Source: Bacteroidales bacterium M7
GTDB lineage: Bacteria > Bacteroidota > Bacteroidia > Bacteroidales > Muribaculaceae
Length of the DNA stretch: 5,621 bases
Reading direction: 5' to 3'
Assembly: GCA_001689515.1 (NCBI GenBank)
Contig: LUJR01000013.1
Coordinates: 15,440 to 21,060, forward strand
Within the stretch, counting starts at the first letter, position 1. Each line of letters begins with the position of its first letter. The position numbers and the translations under genes were made by a program. This document shows positions 1 through 5,621 of the stretch, in pieces. The notes beneath the pieces are model-generated. The model was given only the letters and a program-made list of their open reading frames with translations. It was not told where the DNA came from and did not search any database.

Positions 1-26
1 AAATGTGATAATGATTGGTTTATTAT

Positions 27-62
27 CAGATGAGGAGACTCTGTGAAGCGTCTCCTCATCTG
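27..62 (+). terminator. Perfect 13-bp hairpin, probable terminator of an upstream gene
   Basis: The arms CAGATGAGGAGAC (27-39) and GTCTCCTCATCTG (50-62) are exact reverse complements around a 10-nt loop. The right arm is followed by GCGTTTAT, so the U-tract is weak and displaced by a few bases. The position, in a gene-free stretch upstream of the pldA promoter, fits a factor-independent terminator of a + strand gene ending before the window. A bidirectional terminator or a structured leader element cannot be excluded. The hairpin itself is certain; its role is inferred. Confidence 0.6.
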
Positions 63-144
63 GCGTTTATACCCATGGGTTTCAATGTTGTCCCGATGGT
101 CGCATTTCAAACCGCCCATACATCGCTATTATTAAAAGTTTACC

Positions 145-152
145 TATATTTG
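145..152 (+). promoter_or_regulatory. Bacteroidetes -7 promoter box for pldA
   Basis: TATATTTG matches the Bacteroidetes sigma-ABfr -7 consensus TAnnTTTG at every fixed position. No TTTG-like -33 element is visible at the expected 19-21 nt upstream, where the sequence is CATCGC. A start of transcription a few bases downstream would fall near 157-162. This would give a very short leader and argues that translation starts at the ATG at 175, not at 157. Confidence 0.5.
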
Positions 153-167
153 CATCATGCTTATCCT

Positions 168-171
168 AAGG
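168..171 (+). promoter_or_regulatory. Weak ribosome-binding site supporting the start at 175
   Basis: AAGG lies 3 nt before the ATG at 175. The spacing is short and Shine-Dalgarno sequences are generally weak in Bacteroidales, so this is only supporting evidence. It cannot serve the alternative ATG at 157, because it lies downstream of that codon. Confidence 0.3.
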
Positions 172-174
172 TGT

Positions 175-1014
175 ATGCGCAGATGGGCTGTTGCTGCGGC
201 GATGGCTATGGCGGCTGTGGTGACGAGCCACGGTCAGATACTGAATATCCCTGACGCTCCAAAGCTCAATACCGATTCCATAAAGCGTGATTTTGATCTC
301 GGACCTTATTTCGGTCTCTACAAGGACAACTATTTTATAGTAGGAGCACCTGTAGGATATAAAGCGACTAAGGAAAATTCCGATGTGAAGTTCCAGATAT
401 CCATATCGCAGAGGTTGACCCGTGCGACTCTGCCTTGGGGGACTTATCTGTATCTGTTTTACACGCAGAAATGTTTTTGGAACGTGTTCCAAAACTCGAT
501 GCCGATGACTGACCTGAATTTCAATCCCGGTATCGGATGGTCCAAGCCTCTTTTTGCGCGTGACCGTTTCATAGGCAAGGTCACTCTTATTCTTGAACAT
601 GAGAGCAACGGACGTGACGGGCTGCAGTCGCGGTCGTGGAACAAAATCTCGCTTGCCACCAATATAATAATAGATCCTACCCTGACAGTCCACGGCAAGG
701 TATGGATTCCGATTATCGATGGCGGTCAGAACAAGGATATTCTCGACTACTGCGGCATATATCAGGTCGGGACATCGTTTACATCGATCAACCGCCGCTT
801 CGGTCTGTCAGTGCTGCTGACCAAACGCCGCGGCTGGAATCTCAACTACAACACTACGGTAGAACTCAGTTACCGTATATTCCCACGTGACAACCAGTTT
901 CTGTTCATGCAATATTATAATGGTTACGGGGAGGGACTGCTGGCGTTTAAGGAGTTCCACTCGATGTTACGTGTGGGTATCTGCATAAAGCCGCGACTGT
1001 TCACTGAATACTGA
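175..1014 (+). CDS. pldA: Outer-membrane phospholipase A (OMPLA)
   Basis: Predicted calcium-dependent phospholipase A of the outer membrane (phospholipase A1 family, PF02253), which hydrolyses acyl chains from phospholipids that reach the outer leaflet. The ATG at 175 gives 279 residues, close to the E. coli enzyme's 289. A clear signal peptide (MRRW, then an Ala/Met/Val-rich core, cleavage likely after SHG at residue 20) begins there; the in-frame ATG at 157 would add six residues before it. The catalytic stretch EHESNGRDG...SRSWN holds His142, Ser144 and Asn156 with exactly the E. coli H-x-S...N spacing. Arg147 and Ser152, equivalents of two calcium ligands, are also present. Other family landmarks are YTQK (96-99) and NGYGE near residue 250. 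It is first in a probable four-gene operon, with a TATATTTG box just upstream. The family assignment is firm; the exact start is less certain. Confidence 0.9.
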   Translation: MRRWAVAAAMAMAAVVTSHGQILNIPDAPKLNTDSIKRDFDLGPYFGLYKDNYFIVGAPVGYKATKENSDVKFQISISQRLTRATLPWGTYLYLFYTQKCFWNVFQNSMPMTDLNFNPGIGWSKPLFARDRFIGKVTLILEHESNGRDGLQSRSWNKISLATNIIIDPTLTVHGKVWIPIIDGGQNKDILDYCGIYQVGTSFTSINRRFGLSVLLTKRRGWNLNYNTTVELSYRIFPRDNQFLFMQYYNGYGEGLLAFKEFHSMLRVGICIKPRLFTEY

Positions 1015-1043
1015 TTATTTAAACCATATTTCCATACATACCT

Positions 1044-1508
1044 ATGGCTCTTCCTGGTTCTAATCCTCGTGTCCCGCTGCTGGAGTATCCTCTCAAGCAC
1101 TCGGTACCTGTGCAGATAAGGTTCAGCGACATCGACATTCTCGGGCATGTCAACAATAATGCCTACATGAGTTACCTTGACCTCGGCAAGACCCGTTATA
1201 TGATCGATGTGATACCGGGTGGCGAGGGCATGCGCAATGTCGATGCGGTGATTGTCAATATCAATGTCGATTTTGTAGGTCCGACCTATTTCCATGACCA
1301 TATTGAAGTCAATACGGCGGTGGTCGCCATCTCCGAGCGCAGCCTCGTGATGGATCAGCGTATAGTCTGCCCCGAAACGTCTGATGTCAGGTGCATAGCA
1401 CGTACGGTGCTTGTGGGTTTTGACATGGCTACTGCTACTTCGCAGCCCATAAGTCGTGAGTGGGTCGATGCGATCGAACTTTATGAGGGACGTAAACTGA
1501 CCCGATGA
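1044..1508 (+). CDS. Acyl-CoA thioesterase, 4HBT hotdog fold
   Basis: A 154-residue single-domain hotdog-fold protein of the 4-hydroxybenzoyl-CoA thioesterase family (YbgC/FadM-like), expected to hydrolyse acyl-CoA thioesters in the cytoplasm. The signature RFSDIDILGHVNNNAYM lies at residues 26-42. Asp31 is the equivalent of the catalytic Asp17 of the Pseudomonas 4-HBA-CoA thioesterase, and GHVNN begins the hot-dog helix. The downstream VNINVDFVGPTYFHD strand-turn is also typical. No signal peptide is present. The gene starts 29 nt after pldA without an intervening terminator or recognisable promoter, and its stop overlaps the esterase start in ATGA, so co-transcription is likely. No Shine-Dalgarno sequence is visible. 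The substrate cannot be deduced: medium- or long-chain acyl-CoA would fit the phospholipase neighbour, but this is inference. Confidence 0.88.
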   Translation: MALPGSNPRVPLLEYPLKHSVPVQIRFSDIDILGHVNNNAYMSYLDLGKTRYMIDVIPGGEGMRNVDAVIVNINVDFVGPTYFHDHIEVNTAVVAISERSLVMDQRIVCPETSDVRCIARTVLVGFDMATATSQPISREWVDAIELYEGRKLTR

Positions 1509-2311
1509 GACGCGCGCATCTAAGTGTCATATTGTTTCTCCTGACCGTATTGTGCGTGGTGCATGCGGAAATCAGACGGTTGACCATCCCATCTTCCTTC
1601 TTGTCAGAGCCTGGGCGAGTGGTCGTGGCTGTGCCTGATTCAGAGGCTCCTGCCGATGGTTGGCGTACGCTCTATCTCCTCAATGGCTACAGCGGCAATG
1701 AGGAAACTTGGGTGAAACAGGTGCCGCTTGATTTGCTCGCCAATGCTTATTCCTTGGTAATTGTCTGTCCTGATGGGCGTGATTCGTTCTATTGGGACGT
1801 CGAGGACTCCATTGCGCCGGGTTTGAAGATGGAAAGCTTCATCACTCGTGAGCTTGTTCCAAAGATTGACAGCATCTATCCTGTCGATACGCTTTCTCGC
1901 TCTATTGCCGGCTACAGCATGGGCGGTCATGGCGCGCTTTATCTGACCGCGCGGCATCCGCATATGTTCAGGACGGCAGTGTCGCTCAGCGGAGCTTTTG
2001 ACATCGCTAATCTCAAGGCTTTTCCTTGGATTAAGATTCCATCTTTGCTCGGTGGTTATGACCATGACGTATGGGAGGCGCATTCGGTGTTTGCCTCCGT
2101 GGATTCTCTGGCTCTGTATTCGCCGCGGATTATGCTTGTGTGTGGCAAGAGTGATGCATTTCTCCCCGACAACAGGCGGCTTCATGATGCTCTGGATCGC
2201 CATGGAGTCTCCCATACCTATAAAGTGCTTCCTGGCGACCATAACTGGAAGTTTTGGCGTCGTGGGCTGCCGGGATTGCTTGACTTCGTAACTTCTGATA
2301 CATGCAAATGA
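1505..2311 (+). CDS. Secreted alpha/beta-hydrolase esterase (esterase D/antigen 85-like)
   Basis: A 268-residue exported serine esterase of the PF00756 type. Residues 1-21 form a signal peptide (MRR, hydrophobic core SVILFLLTVLCVV, cleavage likely after HA). The oxyanion-hole region LYLLNGYSGNEETW spans 57-69. The nucleophile elbow GYSMGG (136-141) places Ser138, Asp217 is in GKSDAFLPDN, and His246 is in PGDHNW, so the triad looks complete. No carbohydrate-binding or other extra domain is present. Relatives include tributyrin esterases, S-formylglutathione hydrolases and feruloyl/acetyl-xylan esterases; the signal peptide argues against the formylglutathione role. The start overlaps the thioesterase stop by 4 nt (ATGA), indicating translational coupling, and the end overlaps the next gene. 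The substrate is unknown: a short-chain acyl or carbohydrate ester, probably in the periplasm. Confidence 0.85.
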   Translation: MRRAHLSVILFLLTVLCVVHAEIRRLTIPSSFLSEPGRVVVAVPDSEAPADGWRTLYLLNGYSGNEETWVKQVPLDLLANAYSLVIVCPDGRDSFYWDVEDSIAPGLKMESFITRELVPKIDSIYPVDTLSRSIAGYSMGGHGALYLTARHPHMFRTAVSLSGAFDIANLKAFPWIKIPSLLGGYDHDVWEAHSVFASVDSLALYSPRIMLVCGKSDAFLPDNRRLHDALDRHGVSHTYKVLPGDHNWKFWRRGLPGLLDFVTSDTCK

Positions 2312-3750
2312 CCGCTGGAAAGTCCGGACTCCCGCTGCCCGAGGGATTTGTAGATTCGTTGTCGGTGCTTGACGATAAGGGTGTCGTGTTGCGTGACGCA
2401 TTGCTGCTGACGGAGCCGTCGGTGTCTGTCCGGAGTAATTCACGAAAACCGTCTCCGTCGTATGCCGATATGCCCTTTGACGGCGATGTGCCTTGGTGCG
2501 CCGAGGGACGTTATCTGTCATCGCGCCCGTCGTTTACGCTTGATCCTGCGCTTCATCAGGGACGTTATTATGTGCAGGACGCTTCGTCGATGTTTCTTAG
2601 CCACGTGGTGAGATGTCTGATGGACGGTTCGGAGTCACCAGTCCTCGCTCTGGATGCCTGTGCAGCGCCAGGAGGAAAGACGACAGCGCTTATTGACGCG
2701 CTGCCTGACGGGTCGGTTGTCGTGGCAAATGAATATGTGCCCAAGCGCGCTGCCATACTTAAGGAAAACATCATCAAATGGGGCTATCCGAGGGTGATTG
2801 TCACGCGCGATGATACGGCACGCATTCCGAGTGCGTGTTCGGGATTCGATATAATCGTGGCTGATGTGCCATGTTCGGGTGAGGGGATGATGCGCAAGGA
2901 TCGTACTGCCGTAGAGCAGTGGTCGCCGGCTCTTGTCGATGAATGTGCCACACGTCAGCGCGAGATTGTGGCTAATCTGTGGGAAGCATTGGCTCCGGGA
3001 GGCTATATGATATATAGCACCTGCACCTTCAACCGTCAGGAAAACGAGCTGATAGTGGAGCATCTGGTGCGTGACTTCGGAGCTGAAAGCGTTGAAATAC
3101 CGGTCAATGCCGAGTGGGAGATTACTCCTGGAATCGGCACTGCATGCCATTGCTATCGGTTTCTCCCTGGGCTGATACGTGGTGAAGGGTTGTTCATGGC
3201 TGTTTTGCGTAAGCCGGGAGGTCCGACAAGTGGAGATGCCCTTTTGTCAGTGAATACGAGACGGCAGGGAGGTAAAAAAGCGTCACGTAAGTCGTCTCAG
3301 GTATCTTCGGCGAGTGAAAAGTCACTGCTGCCTGCTGTCGCCAAGTGGCTTGACGGCAGTGGTGATTACGAGTTGGAGGTCAGCGGCGGCCGTATAAATG
3401 CGGTGCCTAAAGCCATGATGGCGTTGGCGTCCGCTCTGTCGGATCGTCTCAATGTGATTCACCATGGAGTATGTGTGGGGGAGATAAAAGGAAACTCGGT
3501 GGTCCCGTCACATGCCCTTGCGATGTCGCAGGCGTTGGCTGAAGATGCATTCCCTCGGGTCGAGCTGTCGCGCGAAGACGCTCTCCGTTATCTTCGTCGG
3601 GAAGCGTTGACGCTTCCTGGCGGTACTCCCAAAGGGTTCGTGCTTGTGTGCTATGACTCTGTACCTCTCGGTTTCGTGAAAAATCTCGGGTCTCGGGCTA
3701 ATAATCTCTATCCATCCGAGTGGCGAATCCTCACGCAGAAAGACTCCTGA
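2302..3750 (+). CDS. rsmF: 16S rRNA cytosine-C5 methyltransferase, RsmF/NOL1-NOP2-Sun family
   Basis: A 482-residue SAM-dependent RNA m5C methyltransferase; E. coli RsmF makes m5C1407 in 16S rRNA helix 44. Motif I is DACAAPGGKTT (118-128), which binds SAM. Motif IV is DVPCSGEG (188-195) with the release cysteine Cys191. Motif VI is STCTF (239-243) with the nucleophile Cys241, followed by NRQENE. A Ser/Lys/Gly-rich linker (about 305-341) leads to the C-terminal domain, which ends in VPLGFVKNLGSRANNLYPSEWRI, the NOL1/NOP2/Fmu C-terminal (PUA-like) signature that distinguishes RsmF from RsmB. The ATG at 2302 overlaps the esterase by 10 nt. The ATG at 2308 would give a 4-nt ATGA overlap like the one at 1505 and is an equally good start. 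The stop abuts the converging MBL gene. The class is certain; the target cytosine is inferred. Confidence 0.9.
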   Translation: MQMTAGKSGLPLPEGFVDSLSVLDDKGVVLRDALLLTEPSVSVRSNSRKPSPSYADMPFDGDVPWCAEGRYLSSRPSFTLDPALHQGRYYVQDASSMFLSHVVRCLMDGSESPVLALDACAAPGGKTTALIDALPDGSVVVANEYVPKRAAILKENIIKWGYPRVIVTRDDTARIPSACSGFDIIVADVPCSGEGMMRKDRTAVEQWSPALVDECATRQREIVANLWEALAPGGYMIYSTCTFNRQENELIVEHLVRDFGAESVEIPVNAEWEITPGIGTACHCYRFLPGLIRGEGLFMAVLRKPGGPTSGDALLSVNTRRQGGKKASRKSSQVSSASEKSLLPAVAKWLDGSGDYELEVSGGRINAVPKAMMALASALSDRLNVIHHGVCVGEIKGNSVVPSHALAMSQALAEDAFPRVELSREDALRYLRREALTLPGGTPKGFVLVCYDSVPLGFVKNLGSRANNLYPSEWRILTQKDS

Positions 3751-4734
3751 TTATATCCTGAACGTATATAGCATTGAAGCCTCAAAGCGGGGCAGCGCGT
3801 CAAGCAATAAGATGCGCCTTGACGGGTCGGCAGGAGGCAGCGTGTCGTCTTTGACTATTTTAATATGCTCCACAGCCGTCTCAAGAGCGTTGCCTATGGT
3901 TTTGAGAGCCACCGCCGGGGTATTGTTGTCATGGCTGAGGTGGCATAGAAACACGCGCTGGAGCTGGTCGCTGCTTGTAGCTAATTCGGCCACAAACTGA
4001 GCCGTGACATTGTTGTCAAGATGTCCGTTGGCTGCGGCTATTCTTGCTTTCAGAAATTCGGGATAGGGGCCGTGGGCAAGCATGTCGGCATCATAGTTGG
4101 CTTCGATGATGATATTGCGGGCTTGTGACATGTAGTGGCGTACGCGGTCGGTGATACACCCTAAGTCGGTGGCGATGGCTATGCGCTGGTCGCCGTTGGT
4201 CATGAAGAAGCCTGCATTGTCGGTGCCGTCGTGGCTCACCTCGAATGCGGTAATCTCCCAGTTGCCTATTTTAAATGGGAATTCCTTGTATATCGCCTGG
4301 AAATAGTCTTTCAGGCGGCGCGATACGCTGTGGCGGCGCATGATGCCCCCGAAAGCCTTCGGGGTGCAGTAAAGGCGTATGTGCTTGTGGTAACGGACTA
4401 TCTTGTAGACATTTCTGACGTGATCGCCGTGGTCGTGCGTCAGCAGTATCCCCTTGACGCAGTCCATCGAGTAGCCGTTGCGGGCGAGTGACCGCTCTAC
4501 ATGGTCGGTGTCTACGCCGGCATCGATGAGTAGCCCCGTGGTGCCGTCGGTCAGAAATGCGCAGTTGCCGCTCGAACCGCTTCCGAAACTCATGAAGCGT
4601 ATCATCGGGGCTCGTCTGGCGACAGTCGGACTGATTTCCTCCATTATAGACGTGCCGGAGAGCTCGCTGTCGTCAAACAGTGAAGGCATCGAGCGGTAGG
4701 CATCCGCGCTGTAACGTCTGATTTGTTTTGCCAT
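3751..4734 (-). CDS. Metallo-beta-lactamase-fold hydrolase, YycJ/WalJ-like
   Basis: A 327-residue metallohydrolase (COG1235-like) with the dinuclear metal motif THDHGDH at 99-105. Further probable ligands are His168 (VSHDG), Asp190 (ATDLG) and His238 (NGHLDN); LCHLSHDN (263-270) supplies the late conserved histidine. The domain begins at MIRFMSFGSGSSGNC (from residue 44), matching the usual start of YycJ-type proteins, so about 43 residues form an N-terminal extension. I keep the ATG at 4734 because it lies 3 nt after the upstream gene's stop, as expected within an operon. Starting at Met44 (4605) would leave about 130 nt uncovered. Met31 (4644) is another option. YycJ homologues have been linked to nuclease or DNA-repair activity, and COG1235 also includes cyclic phosphodiesterases, so the substrate is open. 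No signal peptide; cytoplasmic. Confidence 0.87.
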   Translation of the reverse strand: MAKQIRRYSADAYRSMPSLFDDSELSGTSIMEEISPTVARRAPMIRFMSFGSGSSGNCAFLTDGTTGLLIDAGVDTDHVERSLARNGYSMDCVKGILLTHDHGDHVRNVYKIVRYHKHIRLYCTPKAFGGIMRRHSVSRRLKDYFQAIYKEFPFKIGNWEITAFEVSHDGTDNAGFFMTNGDQRIAIATDLGCITDRVRHYMSQARNIIIEANYDADMLAHGPYPEFLKARIAAANGHLDNNVTAQFVAELATSSDQLQRVFLCHLSHDNNTPAVALKTIGNALETAVEHIKIVKDDTLPPADPSRRILLLDALPRFEASMLYTFRI

Positions 4735-4737
4735 CGG

Positions 4738-5511
4738 CTACTTGTAGAGGAGGAATATGGTGGGAGTCTTGTCGTAATTATATGTCGATTTCGCCCAGGT
4801 GGATATTGTGCGTGTTATTATGCTCTCGTTTGGTCCGGTGATATCACTTGCCACGCACAGTCTTGTGGAGTCGTGGAGTGTGCGCGTCAGAGTGTCGATC
4901 AGTTTATTGTTGCGGTAGGGGGTCTCAATGAATATCTGCGTCTGGTCATCGGTTTGTATCAGCCGCTCCATTCGTCTCAGATATGCCTGCCGTTCGTCTG
5001 GTTTGATAGGCAGGTATCCGCGGAAAGCAAAGCTCTGTCCGTTGAATCCCGACCCCATAAGAGCCATGAGTATGCTTGACGGTCCCACTAACGGCACCAC
5101 TTTCAGCCCTTTGCGCTGTGCCGCCGCCACTGCGAGGGCACCAGGGTCAGCCACAGCCGGGCAACCAGCTTCGCTGATGATTGCCATGTCATGCCCCTTG
5201 GTCAGCGGCGTGATCATCTCGTCCACGCTTTCGGCTGGTGTATCTACATTGAGCACCTCGAAATGCAACTCGTCAATCACGATGGAAGGGTCGCACCGTT
5301 TGAGGAACCGCCGTGCAGAGCGGATGTTTTCCACGATGAAATACTTCACCTTGCTCGCTAACTCGATATTCCGCGCGGGGAGCACCGACAAAGGTGACGC
5401 ATCACTCATTGGTACGGGCATCAGATACAGAGTCCCATGGGTGGGACAGCCATTGCTGGCGTCTCCTCCCGAAGCATTATCTATAATATCGTGAGTCTCC
5501 ATACCTTTCAT
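4738..5511 (-). CDS. RsmI-like SAM-dependent methyltransferase (tetrapyrrole methylase fold)
   Basis: A 257-residue protein of the TP-methylase superfamily (PF00590), nearest in layout to RsmI, the 16S rRNA C1402 2'-O-methyltransferase. The visible family blocks are GTLYLMPVPMSD (26-37), ISEAGCPAVADPG (112-124, RsmI-like SDAGTPxISDPG), LVGPSSILMAL (141-151), SGFNGQSFAFRGYLP (154-168) and IFIETPYR (193-200). It departs from canonical RsmI: the EDTR segment is replaced by VENIR (60-64), and the chain is shorter than the usual 270-290 residues. About 25 residues precede the first strand. Met4 (5502) is an alternative start, but Met31 (5421) would remove strand 1 and is unlikely. Short divergent forms like this are, as I recall, common in Bacteroidales beside a true RsmI. 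It heads an operon, with the MBL gene 3 nt downstream. The fold is firm; the substrate is not. Confidence 0.82.
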   Translation of the reverse strand: MKGMETHDIIDNASGGDASNGCPTHGTLYLMPVPMSDASPLSVLPARNIELASKVKYFIVENIRSARRFLKRCDPSIVIDELHFEVLNVDTPAESVDEMITPLTKGHDMAIISEAGCPAVADPGALAVAAAQRKGLKVVPLVGPSSILMALMGSGFNGQSFAFRGYLPIKPDERQAYLRRMERLIQTDDQTQIFIETPYRNNKLIDTLTRTLHDSTRLCVASDITGPNESIITRTISTWAKSTYNYDKTPTIFLLYK

Positions 5512-5538
5512 GATTCATGCAATATAATTTCCTATCTA

Positions 5539-5570
5539 CAAATTTACACACTTCCCCTCGCATTTCCAAC
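5539..5570 (-). promoter_or_regulatory. Bacteroidetes-type promoter for the methyltransferase-MBL operon
   Basis: Read on the minus strand, GTTG (5570-5567) is followed after 20 nt by TAAATTTG (5546-5539). The second element matches the -7 consensus TAnnTTTG perfectly, and the first matches three of four bases of the -33 TTTG. Transcription would begin near 5530-5533, leaving a leader of about 20 nt before the ATG at 5511. There is no Shine-Dalgarno sequence in that leader, which is normal for this phylum. Confidence 0.6.
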
Positions 5571-5594
5571 AAAATCTCCACCTAACGCGCGCAG

Positions 5595-5621
5595 CTCATA
5601 GGTCTTATAAGATTTATAAGA
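5595..5621. repeat. Three 9-bp tandem units with a TTATAAG core at the window edge
   Basis: The last 27 bases divide into three consecutive 9-mers, CTCATAGGT, CTTATAAGA and TTTATAAGA. The second and third differ by one base; the first is more diverged. TCTTATAAGA (5603-5612) is also a perfect 10-bp palindrome. The run is cut by the window end, so its full length is unknown. It lies upstream of the -33 element of the minus-strand promoter. Similar ATAAG-type short repeats occur in Bacteroidales intergenic DNA as I recall, but no function is established here. Confidence 0.5.

Noticed and set aside
15..254. Plus-strand open frame of 79 codons at the left end
   Set aside because: It runs through the hairpin and the pldA promoter into the pldA signal-peptide region in another frame, and the translation looks random (Cys/Gly-rich tail).
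166..693. Minus-strand open frame of 175 codons opposite pldA
   Set aside because: It lies antisense to a gene with an intact catalytic site and signal peptide, and its own translation shows no family signature.
1015..1043. Possible separate promoter between pldA and the thioesterase
   Set aside because: No TAnnTTTG box is present in the 29-nt gap and no terminator precedes it, so an internal promoter is not supported.
1640..2521. Long minus-strand open frame of 293 codons opposite the esterase and rsmF
   Set aside because: The translation has no recognisable motif and is rich in Arg, His, Thr and Pro, as expected from the antisense of coding DNA. It spans two well-supported genes on the other strand.
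3798..3824. Inverted repeat CGTCAAG/CTTGACG near the convergent gene ends, as a possible terminator
   Set aside because: It has only 7 bp of stem with a 13-nt loop and no following T-tract. It lies inside the MBL coding sequence and is readily explained by codon content.
4928..5494. Plus-strand open frame of 188 codons opposite the RsmI-like gene
   Set aside because: It is antisense to clear TP-methylase motifs and has an Arg/Ser/Ala/Pro-rich composition without domain features.

Overview
The window looks like ordinary chromosomal DNA from a Bacteroidales bacterium, plausibly Muribaculaceae or a close relative. The reasons are promoter elements of the Bacteroidetes type (TAnnTTTG -7 boxes in front of both leftmost and rightmost operons), almost no Shine-Dalgarno sequences, and protein families with a Bacteroidales flavour. 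The family placement is inference. There are six protein-coding genes, no RNA gene, no insertion sequence and no CRISPR array. I see no strong sign of a new multi-gene system.

Left half, + strand (about 1-3750): a short region with a 13-bp perfect hairpin (27-62, probably the terminator of a gene outside the window) and a -7 promoter box (145-152) precedes four co-oriented genes. They encode an outer-membrane phospholipase A with a complete active site (pldA), a hotdog-fold acyl-CoA thioesterase, a secreted alpha/beta-hydrolase esterase, and an RsmF-type 16S rRNA m5C methyltransferase. The second gene follows the first by 29 nt, and the last three overlap by a few bases (ATGA-type overlaps), so they are probably one transcript. 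The first three all cleave acyl esters or thioesters, which hints at lipid or fatty-acid salvage. That is a contextual inference.

Right half, - strand (5621 back to 3751): a promoter (5539-5570) drives a tetrapyrrole-methylase-fold SAM methyltransferase related to RsmI. It is followed 3 nt later by a YycJ/WalJ-like metallo-beta-lactamase-fold hydrolase with an unusual 43-residue N-terminal extension. This operon converges head-on with rsmF: the two stop codons touch with no intergenic base. At the extreme right edge there is a short run of 9-bp tandem units (TTATAAG core) that may continue outside the window.

The points most worth a second look are the zero-gap convergence, the MBL N-terminal extension with a possible sliding-clamp-like motif, the divergent RsmI-like protein, the two presumptive helix-44 methyltransferases in facing operons, and the 9-bp repeat at the window edge.
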